This document shows, piece after piece, positions 21,481 through 30,672 of a stretch of 64,000 nucleotides of DNA. The notes beneath the pieces are model-generated. The model saw only the letters and a program-made list of their open reading frames with translations, was not told the DNA's origin and made no database searches. Numbering within the stretch: position 1 is the stretch's first letter; each line of letters starts with the position of its first letter. Position numbers and translations under genes: made by a program. Source of the DNA: Acinetobacter pullicarnis (GTDB lineage Bacteria > Pseudomonadota > Gammaproteobacteria > Pseudomonadales > Moraxellaceae); NCBI RefSeq assembly GCF_006352475.1, contig NZ_VCMZ01000001.1, positions 1,488,001-1,552,000 on the forward strand, in the 5' to 3' direction.

Positions 21481-21509
21481 AAACCCTAATCACAAGACTA
21501 GGGTTTTTA
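21481..21509 (+). terminator. Terminator of the cysteine hydrolase unit
   Basis: An 8-bp stem AAACCCTA/TAGGGTTT with a 10-base loop, followed by five T bases, 91 bases after the stop codon. Confidence 0.75.
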
Positions 21510-21670
21510 ACATCATTTAGATTGTTCTACGATTAATCCTTGAGCAAAGTTTCACACGACTCATTTGGTCAGTGTGAAAATAGCTAGGCTGATCGCAGAT
21601 GAACAACACCTGTTGTGTTGTCTTTGGGCTCACTCGTTACTTTATCCGCGTTTGGTTCAGTTTAAAGTTG

Positions 21671-23308
21671 TTAGTGTTGCAACAAATTAAGCAGGGAACG
21701 GTATTGTTCAGGATCGCTTAAAGCAAAATTAAATTGCAGTACACTTTCAGTGATCAGTAATTTTTTAGTGAGCTGAATTTCGAAGTATTGATCCGCCAGA
21801 TTTAAAATGAGTGGCGCCTCTGCATTAAATTCTGCAAGGTTTGGAAGGATCAAAGAAAAATTACTGCGACCAAAGGATGGCTGAAATAAAATTAAACTGG
21901 GGATACTCTGTGCAGACTGCTTCGTTGCTTGGTTCGCAAATTGAAGATAGCAGGCTTGTAATTGTGTGGCCAGAACCTCCACGCCAAAGGCATAGCTGTT
22001 CATTACATACTTCTTTTCCCAACGAATTACACCCGCTTTCCAATGTTGATCTGTTTGTTCTTTAAGTAGAATAAACTCACCTGTATTGAGCAATTTTGGT
22101 CGTTCATTGGGAAAATGAATACGATAACCCTGTGCACTGATATCCAGCACATTGGTGATATGAACTTGAATGGTTTCACGATCGAGGGTGGGGAGTAACA
22201 GTGTTGGCTGCTCAGGTGTATGTTTTGCTTGGGTTAAATGATAGTGTGCCGCCTGCACACTAAAACAGATTTCAAGCTGTGCTGAATGTTCAAAACGTTG
22301 ATGTCGACGTTCAGCATGGTTGGTGCCTAAGATATTTTGAATATGAAATTGCAACGCTGGGGTTAAGTATTGCGTTTCAATCTTGGACATGGAATTTGAA
22401 TTATATTGAATGGTGTTGTTGATATGCTCAAGTAAATCTTGGGTGCAGAGAAAAAGATTGGCATTCGAATCGCGTGGTCTTTTCTGTTTATAAATGGGGG
22501 GGCTGTCTAGATTGGTGTCAATGCTATAGCGTGAAGACAAGGTTTCTTCTTGAGTAACTTGCACAAGATTGACCCATTCACCGGTGCAATGAAATAACGC
22601 TTCGGTTTCAACTGGACGAACTTGATAGGTATATAAAATATTGAGAAGTAAGGCTTGTGCATAAACATGGCGTATATGTTGTAGTGAGTAATTACTGCCT
22701 TGTAATTGATTTATATTGACCAGTTGCTCACCATTTTTACAGGCGAGTTGATACAACATATGGGTGCTGAGCCATTGATCAACTAAGCAATGATCATAGT
22801 TTTTTTGCTGTAGAACCAACAGTCGGGAAAACAGTCGTAACGCATAAAAGCTGGAAAGCTGACGAACATTTTTTAAACTACGCTTTAATGTAAATTTAAA
22901 AAATGCTCCCTTTAAGTCAGTGAGTTGTTGATGGCTACGATAGACCATATCCATATAGAGATGAATGAAACGGATACGAATACGCAGGCAGAGTTCAATC
23001 AGCTGGTTTTTACGATCCGAATACGGTGCACTCAATTGCAGGGCATGATTGACCAAGATGATCAGTACATGTTCGATAAACGGATGTAAAACTTGAATTA
23101 AATCGTAGCGCAAAGTTTCATTGCATTTGAGCTCAGTCAATTCATTGAGCGCATTTAACAAGGCTTCGGCAGTATCTCCCAGTTTGTGCAAAGACAAAGT
23201 ACCCATCCACACGGTTAGTGCTTTGACCGATGTATCACAAAAACTTAATGATGTTCGGTTTAATACTGTTGGCGTGTGAAACGATGCAGGAAGATCTTTG
23301 TTAGCCAT
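21671..23308 (-). CDS. PilZ-like protein of unknown role, possible c-di-GMP receptor
   Basis: 545 residues, no membrane segment. The N-terminal 300 residues are helical with no family I recognise. Near the C-terminus are the two halves of a PilZ c-di-GMP-binding signature: R334-x3-R338 (ERRHQR) and D389-x-S391-x2-G394 (DISAQG), 50 residues apart, followed by beta-strand-rich sequence. The arrangement suggests a cytosolic c-di-GMP receptor, but binding is an inference. The start is 15 bases downstream of the epmB stop, so the two genes are co-transcribed. Confidence 0.7.
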   Translation of the reverse strand: MANKDLPASFHTPTVLNRTSLSFCDTSVKALTVWMGTLSLHKLGDTAEALLNALNELTELKCNETLRYDLIQVLHPFIEHVLIILVNHALQLSAPYSDRKNQLIELCLRIRIRFIHLYMDMVYRSHQQLTDLKGAFFKFTLKRSLKNVRQLSSFYALRLFSRLLVLQQKNYDHCLVDQWLSTHMLYQLACKNGEQLVNINQLQGSNYSLQHIRHVYAQALLLNILYTYQVRPVETEALFHCTGEWVNLVQVTQEETLSSRYSIDTNLDSPPIYKQKRPRDSNANLFLCTQDLLEHINNTIQYNSNSMSKIETQYLTPALQFHIQNILGTNHAERRHQRFEHSAQLEICFSVQAAHYHLTQAKHTPEQPTLLLPTLDRETIQVHITNVLDISAQGYRIHFPNERPKLLNTGEFILLKEQTDQHWKAGVIRWEKKYVMNSYAFGVEVLATQLQACYLQFANQATKQSAQSIPSLILFQPSFGRSNFSLILPNLAEFNAEAPLILNLADQYFEIQLTKKLLITESVLQFNFALSDPEQYRSLLNLLQH

Positions 23309-23322
23309 GGTTTAATGACGCT

Positions 23323-24339
23323 CTAAAAAGTATTTGTGCCATAAAGTGGGGTTTTGTTGTTTTCACCCGCAATTTCTCTCACCAATTTAGGCACCAAATA
23401 GCCCGGTAAACTTGCGAGAAGTTCTTGATAGATTAGATCAATTTTCTCTGGCTGCATATCAAAATGATGTGCGCCCTGTACCTTATCCAGTACATGTAAA
23501 TAATATGGCATGACTTGAGCTTGAAACAGGCGTTGACTCAGATCAACTAGGCATGCTGCGGAGTCATTGACTTTATTGAGTATAACGGCCTGATTGAAAA
23601 CCCAAATCTGTTGGGCAGCCACGCGTTTTAACTGGGCACAGGTAAAATCATCTAATTCATTGGCGTGATTGGCGTGTACCACCAAGACGATTTGAAATTT
23701 TCGATTTGCAAGCAGTTGCAGAAACTCATCATCAATACGATGTGGAATCACAATGGGTACCCGAGAGTGGATGCGCAGGGTTTTAATTTGTGGAAGGGAT
23801 TCTAAGCGCTCAAACCACAATGCTAACTTTCGATTTGACAAGGTCAGCGGATCACCACCACTTAAGATCACTTCATTGATTTCAGGGTGGTCTAGGAGGT
23901 ACTGCTGCATGGCGAGCCAATCATTCTCCTTTGGCAAGTTGGCCTGATAGGGAAAATGACGACGGAAACAATAACGACAATGCACCGCACAAGCCCCAGT
24001 TAAGGTCAGTAAAAAGCGCGATTTATATTTATGCAGTACGCCAGGCAATTGATTGGCAGCTTCTTCACCGAGAGGATCTGTGACATAGCCCGCATGTTGT
24101 TCAAGTTCTAAATGATGTGGCAGGACTTGTAGCAGTAGGGGGTCGAGTGGATCACCGACACGCATTTTATCGACGAAGGCTCGTGGCACACGCAACTTAA
24201 ATTGTGAACTGGCTAAGATTGCCCCAGACAGTAACTGTGCTGGAGAAAGTTGCAGAATATTGAGGAGTTCAGCAGGGTCAGTGATGAGATCACTCATTTG
24301 CGCTTGCCAATTTTGCGTTTTAAATAAATAGTTGGTCAT
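23323..24339 (-). CDS. epmB: EF-P beta-lysylation protein EpmB (lysine 2,3-aminomutase)
   Basis: A radical-SAM enzyme that converts (S)-alpha-lysine to (R)-beta-lysine, which EpmA attaches to elongation factor P. The 4Fe-4S cluster motif C-x3-C-x2-C is present (CAVHCRYC), followed by the KamA-type segments EVILSGGDPL and HSRVPIVIP. 338 residues is normal for EpmB, shorter than clostridial KamA. It is divergent from efp, its pathway target, which makes the assignment strong. epmA is not in this window. Confidence 0.95.
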   Translation of the reverse strand: MTNYLFKTQNWQAQMSDLITDPAELLNILQLSPAQLLSGAILASSQFKLRVPRAFVDKMRVGDPLDPLLLQVLPHHLELEQHAGYVTDPLGEEAANQLPGVLHKYKSRFLLTLTGACAVHCRYCFRRHFPYQANLPKENDWLAMQQYLLDHPEINEVILSGGDPLTLSNRKLALWFERLESLPQIKTLRIHSRVPIVIPHRIDDEFLQLLANRKFQIVLVVHANHANELDDFTCAQLKRVAAQQIWVFNQAVILNKVNDSAACLVDLSQRLFQAQVMPYYLHVLDKVQGAHHFDMQPEKIDLIYQELLASLPGYLVPKLVREIAGENNKTPLYGTNTF

Positions 24340-24716
24340 GCCACAGATAAAACAGTAAAGATGAACGGTGGATTATAGACAATTCATCACCGAATTGCTT
24401 GACCACCACAGCCGAGAAGCCAGCAGATCGGACTTTCTGGCTTTAGTCTGATCAACTACAACGTAATAATGCATCCAAGTGAATTAAAATGATTCATCTT
24501 GGCTAAGAATAGCGCTAAAATTACCAAAATTTTTTGCGGCTAACGGCGGTGATCTTCATTTTGCCGTTGCTTCATGATGTATTGCTCATTTAGAATACTG
24601 CCTATCACGTTCCGTTTTGCGCGGATACAATTTTTTTACTGTGGCGACCCTGTTGATGAGGTTGCGCAGTTCATTGAATTTATTGATTTAAATTTTAAAG
24701 ATGGAGTGTGCCATTC
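24340..24716. other. epmB/efp divergent intergenic region
   Basis: 377 bases that must carry promoters for both epmB and efp. There is a 7-bp inverted repeat (AAGCCAG at 24417-24423 with CTGGCTT at 24437-24443) and, further right, a GATACAAT element at about 24623 that could be the efp -10. A 60-codon open frame here lacks any recognisable features. No RNA gene seen. Confidence 0.5.
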
Positions 24717-25286
24717 ATGGCTTATTATTCTACAAATGACTTTAAGCAAGGCCTAAAGATCATGCTTGATGGCAACCCATGTTCAATCATGGAAAACGAA
24801 TACGTAAAACCGGGTAAGGGCCAAGCCTTTAACCGCGTAAAATTACGTAATCTTCGCAGCGGTAAAGTATTAGAAAAAACCTTCAAATCAGGCGAGTCTT
24901 TAGAAGGCGCTGACATTGTTGAAGTAGAAATGAACTACTTATACAACGATGGCGAACTATGGAACTTTATGGATCCAGTAAGCTTTGAACAAATTGCAGC
25001 TGATAAAATTGCAATGGGTGATGCAGCTAAATGGTTGAAAGATGATTCGAACGAACTTTGCAACGTGATGTTGTTCAATGGCGTTCCATTAAACGTCAAT
25101 GCACCTAACTTTGTGGTATTGAAAGTTGTTGAAACTGACCCAGGTCTACGTGGTGATACTTCTGGTAGTGGTGGTAAGCCAGCGAAGCTTGAAACAGGTG
25201 CTGTGGTACGTGTTCCATTATTCGTTCAGCAAGAAGAAAATGTGCGTGTTGATACCCGTACTGGCGATTATTTAGAACGTGCATAA
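24717..25286 (+). CDS. efp: Elongation factor P
   Basis: 189 residues, the standard length. EF-P relieves ribosome stalling at polyproline runs. The lysine that receives beta-lysine is K34 in VKPGKGQAF, the sequence expected for EpmA/EpmB modification (not the arginine of the rhamnosylated type). This agrees with epmB next door. ATG 24717 (MAYYSTNDF) has GGAG 11 bases upstream; an upstream in-frame codon at 24708 is less likely. Confidence 0.98.
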   Translation: MAYYSTNDFKQGLKIMLDGNPCSIMENEYVKPGKGQAFNRVKLRNLRSGKVLEKTFKSGESLEGADIVEVEMNYLYNDGELWNFMDPVSFEQIAADKIAMGDAAKWLKDDSNELCNVMLFNGVPLNVNAPNFVVLKVVETDPGLRGDTSGSGGKPAKLETGAVVRVPLFVQQEENVRVDTRTGDYLERA

Positions 25287-25310
25287 CTGTTATTAAATCG
25301 ACTATGATCG

Positions 25311-25340
25311 AAGGGGATGATGAAAATCATCCCCTTTTTT
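25311..25340 (+). terminator. Intrinsic terminator of efp
   Basis: An 11-bp stem AAGGGGATGAT/ATCATCCCCTT with a 4-base GAAA loop and a T-run. Confidence 0.93.
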
Positions 25341-25479
25341 CATTCTAAAGTCTAAGAGGAAATTTGTTTTACAGGGAATAGAGTAATTAACCAAGTATGT
25401 CATTCAGGCATGTATTGAATAAAAACAATGGCATCATTTGAACAGACCAAAGAACTTAGAAATAATAGATGAGGTGTGA

Positions 25480-27579
25480 ATGGAAAATATACAAAAAAAA
25501 CCAACAACGCTGTCCAAGTTTATTTGGGGCATCGTTGCATTAATTGGTGCAGTATCTTTTGGGATACTTGCGGTGAGTCGTGGTGAGCATGTCAATGCAG
25601 TATGGTTGGTGTTAGCAGCCATCTGTGTGTACAGCATTGCATACCGATTTTATAGTCTCTTTATTGCAACCAAAGTTTTTGAATTAAACGCCAGACGTTT
25701 AACCCCAGCACATCGCTTAGCCGATGGTCTAGATTATGTACCCACCAATCGATCTGTGTTATTTGGTCATCACTTTGCAGCGATTGCCGGTGCTGGTCCG
25801 TTGGTCGGTCCAATTTTAGCGGCACAAATGGGTTATCTCCCTGGGACTATTTGGTTATTGGTTGGGGTGGTTCTAGCTGGTGCTGTCCAAGACTTTTTAG
25901 TGTTGTTTATTTCAACGCGCCGTGATGGCCGTTCGCTCGGTGAAATGGCAAAACAAGAACTCGGAACGGTACCCGGTATTATTGTGATGCTGGGTGCACT
26001 TGGGGTGATGGTTATTATCTTGGCGGTTTTGGCCTTGGTGGTGGTAAAAGCCTTAACCAACAGTCCGTGGGGGGTATTTAGTATTGCTGCGACTATTCCC
26101 ATTGCAATTTTTATGGGCATTTATATGCGTTATATTCGCCCAGGAAAAATCGCAGAAGTCTCCATTATTGGTTTTGTATTGATGATGGCGGGGATTATTT
26201 ATGGTGGGGACGTTGCGCAGCATGCCTATTGGGGACCGTTCTTTACTTTAACAGGAACACAACTCACTTGGTGTTTGGTCATCTATGGCTTTATTGCCTC
26301 TGTATTGCCAGTGTGGTTACTACTCGCACCGCGTGATTATCTATCTACATTCTTGAAAATTGGGGTAATTGCCGGCTTGGCGGTGGGTATTATCGTCGCG
26401 ATGCCAATGTTGAAAATGCCTTCAGTGACGCCATTCATTGATGGCAGTGGTCCAGTATTTTCAGGTTCCATGTTCCCATTCTTATTTATTACCATTGCTT
26501 GTGGTGCAATTTCTGGTTTCCATGCCTTGGTCTCTTCAGGAACCACACCGAAATTGGTCGACAAAGAAACGGATATTCGTGTGATCGGTTATGGCGGCAT
26601 GTTGATGGAGTCCTTTGTTGCCATCATGGCCATGATCTGTGCCACGGTACTGGAGCCAGGGATTTATTTTGCGATTAACTCACCAACGGCACTATTAGGG
26701 ACCACCGTTGAAAGTGCTGCTGAAGCGGTACGTACCTTGGGCTTTGTGGTCACCCCTGAAACCTTAAGTTTACTGGCGCAAGAAGTTGGGGAAAACTCAA
26801 TCTTATCGCGGACGGGTGGCGCACCGACCTTTGCCATTGGAATGGCGCATATTATTACTGAAATCTTTAATGATCGTTCAATGATGTCGTTCTGGTATCA
26901 CTTTGCGATTTTATTTGAAGCCTTGTTTATTTTGACTGCTGTTGATGCAGGTACCCGTGCATGTCGCTTTATGGTGCAAGACACCGTAGGCATTGTGATT
27001 CCTGGGGTGAAATCATCTAAATCATTTGTGGGCAATATGTTGGGGACCTTAGTGGCTGTGGCCGCGTGGGGTTATTTTGTTTATCAAGGGGTGGTCGATC
27101 CACTTGGCGGAATCAATAGCTTATGGCCATTATTCGGCATTGGTAACCAAATCTTGGCAGCAATGGCATTGATTTTAGGTACGGTTATTCTGTTCAAGAT
27201 GAAAAAAGAAAAATATGTTTGGGTCACCATTATCCCAACGATTTTCTTGTTTGTGACTTCGATGACGGCCGGTTGGCAAAAAATCTTCCATGAAAATCCG
27301 AAGATTGGTTTCTTGGCACAGTCCAATCGTTTTGCCGATGCAATTGCACGTGGTGAGTTGTTAAAACCTGCAAAAAGTTTCGCTGAAATGCAGAGTATTG
27401 TGCTTTCAAATCAAATCAATGCCGTACTTTGTGGCTTCTTTATGATTGTTGCTGTGGTGATGATTCTTGCTTCTATTGGGGTGATTCGTCGTGCCTTGGC
27501 CAGTAAAACACCAACAGTGCATGAAGCAGAAGCGATTTATAGCGATGAGCCAGATTCAAGCTTAGGCAGCAAATCTTAA
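25480..27579 (+). CDS. cstA: CstA-family carbon-starvation transporter
   Basis: 699 residues, about 16-18 membrane helices. The CstA N-terminal signature is clear (RFYSLFIATKVFELNARRLTP split over residues 50-75, then GHHFAAIAGAGPLVGP). The family includes CstA (peptide uptake) and BtsT/YjiY (pyruvate:H+ symport) of E. coli; length and sequence do not separate them safely. The next gene is the YbdD/YjiX-type small protein that accompanies both, 54 bases downstream. Confidence 0.93.
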   Translation: MENIQKKPTTLSKFIWGIVALIGAVSFGILAVSRGEHVNAVWLVLAAICVYSIAYRFYSLFIATKVFELNARRLTPAHRLADGLDYVPTNRSVLFGHHFAAIAGAGPLVGPILAAQMGYLPGTIWLLVGVVLAGAVQDFLVLFISTRRDGRSLGEMAKQELGTVPGIIVMLGALGVMVIILAVLALVVVKALTNSPWGVFSIAATIPIAIFMGIYMRYIRPGKIAEVSIIGFVLMMAGIIYGGDVAQHAYWGPFFTLTGTQLTWCLVIYGFIASVLPVWLLLAPRDYLSTFLKIGVIAGLAVGIIVAMPMLKMPSVTPFIDGSGPVFSGSMFPFLFITIACGAISGFHALVSSGTTPKLVDKETDIRVIGYGGMLMESFVAIMAMICATVLEPGIYFAINSPTALLGTTVESAAEAVRTLGFVVTPETLSLLAQEVGENSILSRTGGAPTFAIGMAHIITEIFNDRSMMSFWYHFAILFEALFILTAVDAGTRACRFMVQDTVGIVIPGVKSSKSFVGNMLGTLVAVAAWGYFVYQGVVDPLGGINSLWPLFGIGNQILAAMALILGTVILFKMKKEKYVWVTIIPTIFLFVTSMTAGWQKIFHENPKIGFLAQSNRFADAIARGELLKPAKSFAEMQSIVLSNQINAVLCGFFMIVAVVMILASIGVIRRALASKTPTVHEAEAIYSDEPDSSLGSKS

Positions 27580-27623
27580 GTAATACGTTTTAGGTAATCA
27601 GTCTTAAGTAATGAGTCTTAAGG
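27574..27623 (+). repeat. 14-bp tandem repeat between cstA and the ybdD-like gene
   Basis: Three and a half consecutive units, starting at 27574, 27588, 27602 and 27616, of consensus TCTTAAGTAATNNG; the second unit is diverged. The first unit contains the cstA stop codon and the last, partial one runs into the AAGGAG ribosome-binding site of the next gene. Confidence 0.85.
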
Positions 27624-27633
27624 AGAATATTGA

Positions 27634-27936
27634 ATGAAACTGAAATTTGCTAAAAATGGTAAAGCTTTGATGTACAACATCATCAAGATGACCATTATGT
27701 CGCAAAAGAAAGTGATTTTTTCACCAAAGAATTGGTCACGGATTGCGACTTTATGGACACGCTTACAGCAAAGTTTTAGATTGATGGTGGGTGTGCCTGA
27801 CTATCAAACTTACTTAAATCACATGCAGCAGCATCATCCTGATTTAGAAGCGATGGATGCCAAAACTTTTTATCGCTACTGTGTCGATGCACGTTATCCA
27901 AGTGCGGGTGGTGGTTTAAAAAAATGTCCTTGTTAG
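27634..27936 (+). CDS. ybdD: YbdD/YjiX family small protein (DUF466)
   Basis: 100 residues. The C-terminal 50 carry the family sequence (GVPDYQTYLNHM and the end ARYPSAGGGLKKCPC). These proteins are always found beside CstA/BtsT carriers and are thought to modulate them. Homologues in E. coli have about 65 residues; here a basic N-terminal extension of about 35 precedes the domain. The start is supported by AAGGAG 10 bases upstream; an internal ATG would remove the extension. Confidence 0.9.
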   Translation: MKLKFAKNGKALMYNIIKMTIMSQKKVIFSPKNWSRIATLWTRLQQSFRLMVGVPDYQTYLNHMQQHHPDLEAMDAKTFYRYCVDARYPSAGGGLKKCPC

Positions 27937-27973
27937 ACTGCATGCTGTGTTAAGCAATAGGTCTTAGAAAAGC

Positions 27974-28007
27974 AAACGGCTGATGCGATGCATTGGCCGT
28001 TTTTTTT
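27974..28007 (+). terminator. Terminator of the cstA-ybdD unit
   Basis: A 7-bp stem AAACGGC/GCCGTTT with a 15-base loop, then seven T bases in a row. Confidence 0.8.
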
Positions 28008-28177
28008 ATGTTTAAAGCAGAAGCATTTTGATTGAAAATACGCGATTAATTTAACTATTGATGGCACTTATGTTATGTTTATCACCATTTATTAAGTGAT
28101 CGCTTGATGAAAATTAACGTTTTATTGATTTTCATATTTATAACCATATTGACCGATGACAACTGACTTTTAATGCG

Positions 28178-28888
28178 ATGAAAAAATTAATCCCCCTGAT
28201 ATTTACTAGTGTGTTCCCCAGCTTTGCGTCAGCAGCAGAAGCATTAATGTGCAGACAAAGCTATGATATTTTTAATCAACAATTCGCTGATCAAAAGCAC
28301 TTCATCGAAACAAAGGATATCGCAGGCTATCTTCGGTTTACTCAACAAATTACTTATTCGGCCTTATTTAAGGGCATACATGCTGATCAAATGTATTTAT
28401 TCGGAGAGTGGAAAGATAAAACCCAAGTTGAAGATATGGTTAAACAGGTCTTACCCCGTTATACGTTGGATCGTAGAAACTACCGTTTGATACACAGCCA
28501 GTATATGCAGCCAAAAGCCAATTTTATGGCAGAGGTTGGCGAACTGTGCATCGTCCCAACAGTTGAGAAACTCAAATATGATGGGCATGTGATGAACGTG
28601 CGCTATGATACGATTTTTGTGCGGAATCTTGTGACCAATGAATGGCGTTCATTTGCCTATTCTGGCATCGAAACAGCAGAAGACTTTAAGCTATTTTTCC
28701 CCAATTTCCCAAAACAGATCAAACTGGCTCAGAAGAAGATCAATGGTTTGAATCAAGCTGAATTTTATCGAATCAGCCATATCAAAAAGTTACAACAAGA
28801 GGGTGAACCGATCTCAACGGCAATGCAGCAAGCCATTCAACAGCAATACCAACAAAGAAGACAACTGCTCAAACAAAATGGTTATTAA
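28178..28888 (+). CDS. Secreted protein of unknown function
   Basis: 236 residues with a signal peptide (residues 1-19, cleavage at ASA-AEA). Two cysteines in the mature chain (in LMCRQ and GELCIVP) may pair in the periplasm. The middle shows mixed alpha/beta prediction; the last 50 residues are Gln-rich and helical (AIQQQYQQRRQLLKQ). I do not recognise the family. It appears monocistronic, with an AT-rich region upstream and no good ribosome-binding site at ATG 28178. Confidence 0.75.
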   Translation: MKKLIPLIFTSVFPSFASAAEALMCRQSYDIFNQQFADQKHFIETKDIAGYLRFTQQITYSALFKGIHADQMYLFGEWKDKTQVEDMVKQVLPRYTLDRRNYRLIHSQYMQPKANFMAEVGELCIVPTVEKLKYDGHVMNVRYDTIFVRNLVTNEWRSFAYSGIETAEDFKLFFPNFPKQIKLAQKKINGLNQAEFYRISHIKKLQQEGEPISTAMQQAIQQQYQQRRQLLKQNGY

Positions 28889-29343
28889 AACAGCTATGTA
28901 TGCTTATTAAAACAATGTGGCGGCTTAGATTTTAAAAAGCTTATTGGGGGATTGCTGGAGTGATGAAAGAAGGGATGTACAGCACTGTGCGATGAGGTCG
29001 TTTGAGTCTATTAGTTAAACTTATTTAAAATTTGAATGAGATAAAGGTGAAGAGGCTCATTTTCGATAAATCAAACTTGCCATAAATCTTGTGGAATAAA
29101 AAATATCAATAAGTTGTTATTTAAAAAGAGTATTCAAGATCATGTTGGTAAAAATAGATATTAGTAAAACTAATACGCCACTTTAAAAAATATCTCTTTT
29201 GGGGGTATTTGATTTCCTTTATCTTAGTGCTCATGGATGATTTGATGAGTCTTAAAATAACTTGCTCGATCTAGCACATTGCCAAAAGAGCAATAATAAA
29301 AATTCTCATCAAGCCTGCTTCAATCATTAAAGGTAGGAAAAGG
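28889..29343. other. Regulatory region upstream of the catabolic cluster
   Basis: 455 bases, AT-rich, no credible open frame. It holds the 17-base palindrome at 29159-29175 (listed separately) and a TTTATC/ATCTTAG-rich segment to its right. The permease ribosome-binding site AGGTAGGAAAAGG is at the far end. The upstream secreted-protein gene has no obvious terminator here. Confidence 0.55.
29159..29175. promoter_or_regulatory. Candidate LysR-type operator
   Basis: Palindrome TATTAGT-AAA-ACTAATA. It includes the LysR-family T-N11-A box (T at 29161, A at 29173) and lies 169 bases before the first gene of a cluster that ends with a LysR gene. The link to that regulator is an inference. Confidence 0.5.
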
Positions 29344-30654
29344 ATGAAAAAAGATCAATCAAAACGTGCCGCCGCCGCTGCATTTATGGGAACCACCATT
29401 GAGTTCTACGACTTTTATGTTTATGCCACTGCCGCTGCTTTAATTCTCGGGCGGGTATTTTTCCCTGCAACCGATCCTGTGACGGGCACATTGGCTGCAT
29501 TTGCAACTTTTGCTGTTGGTTTTATTGCTAGACCACTTGCTGGTGTGGTTTTTGGGCATTTGGGCGACAAACTCGGTCGCAAGAAAATGCTGTTATTCAC
29601 CATGGTGCTGATGGGCTTGGCCACAACCGGCATTGGCCTGATTCCAAGTTATGCTTCGATTGGGGTTTGGGCGCCGATTTTATTAGTTGTATTTCGCTTT
29701 TTACAAGGGATTTCTGTTGGGGGCGAATGGGGTGGCGCGGTATTGATGGCCAGTGAACATGCACCCAAGAATAAGAAAACTTTCTTTGCCTCATTTGCAC
29801 AACTCGGCAGTCCAGCCGGCTTAATTTTATGTTTATTGGTATTTAGGGGAATTAGTGGTTTAGATGAGCAAGCCTTTGCAGAGTGGGGCTGGCGTATTCC
29901 ATTTTTGCTTAGTTTCCCATTAATGGCAGTGGGCTTCTATATTCGTTTGGGCGTTGCAGAGTCGCCTGAATTTGTCAAAATGCAGAAAGAAAATGAAACT
30001 GAAAAGTTTCCAGTCAAAGAATTACTTAAAAATTATTGGCCGCAGGTCGTCTTTGCAGGTCTGACCATGACCATTGGTGCAGCAGGCTTTTTCTTTACCA
30101 ATACCTTTATGATCACTTATGTGACGCAATACATGGGAATTAGTAAAGCAACGATTCTAAATGCATTGTTCTGGGTCACTGTTTTTCAATTTCTAACCAT
30201 GCCGGTTGCTGCTTGGTATGCAGAAAAAATTGGGACCTCGAAGTTCTTATTTTGGACGGCTTTACTGTGTATCGCGATTCCATATCCAATGTTTATGTTG
30301 GTACAAACCCAAAATATTTATTACATCACTTTAGGGATTACCCTTGCTGTGATTAGTTTATCGGCCTTATATGCGGTTGCAGCAGGGTTTATGGCAGAAG
30401 CATTTCCAACCCATGTGCGTTATTCAGGGATTTCGATTTCTTATCAGATGATCGCAGCACTGGCTGCAGGCACAACCCCATTTTTGGGCACGCTATTGGC
30501 GAAAGAATATGCAGGTGAGTGGATGCCGCTGGCTTTGTTATTTAGTTTCTTGTCTTTGCTGTCATTGATTGGTATTTGTGGAGTAACGTTATTGCGGAAA
30601 AAGCAAATTAAACAAGTGCAATTTCAGCAAGTTCAACCTGCTCAAATCGATTAA
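29344..30654 (+). CDS. MFS permease, metabolite:H+ symporter (MHS) family
   Basis: 436 residues, 12 predicted membrane helices. The MHS signature is present: GTTIEFYDFYVYATAAAL in helix 1, GHLGDKLGRKK in the first cytoplasmic loop and RFLQGISVGGEWGGA in helix 4. Relatives carry organic acids and zwitterions such as shikimate, proline/betaine, citrate or 2-oxoglutarate. As the first gene of the cluster it probably imports the substrate handled by the enzymes behind it. The ribosome-binding site is good and the next gene starts 18 bases on. Confidence 0.92.
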   Translation: MKKDQSKRAAAAAFMGTTIEFYDFYVYATAAALILGRVFFPATDPVTGTLAAFATFAVGFIARPLAGVVFGHLGDKLGRKKMLLFTMVLMGLATTGIGLIPSYASIGVWAPILLVVFRFLQGISVGGEWGGAVLMASEHAPKNKKTFFASFAQLGSPAGLILCLLVFRGISGLDEQAFAEWGWRIPFLLSFPLMAVGFYIRLGVAESPEFVKMQKENETEKFPVKELLKNYWPQVVFAGLTMTIGAAGFFFTNTFMITYVTQYMGISKATILNALFWVTVFQFLTMPVAAWYAEKIGTSKFLFWTALLCIAIPYPMFMLVQTQNIYYITLGITLAVISLSALYAVAAGFMAEAFPTHVRYSGISISYQMIAALAAGTTPFLGTLLAKEYAGEWMPLALLFSFLSLLSLIGICGVTLLRKKQIKQVQFQQVQPAQID

Positions 30655-30672
30655 TTAAATGGAGTTATTTAG

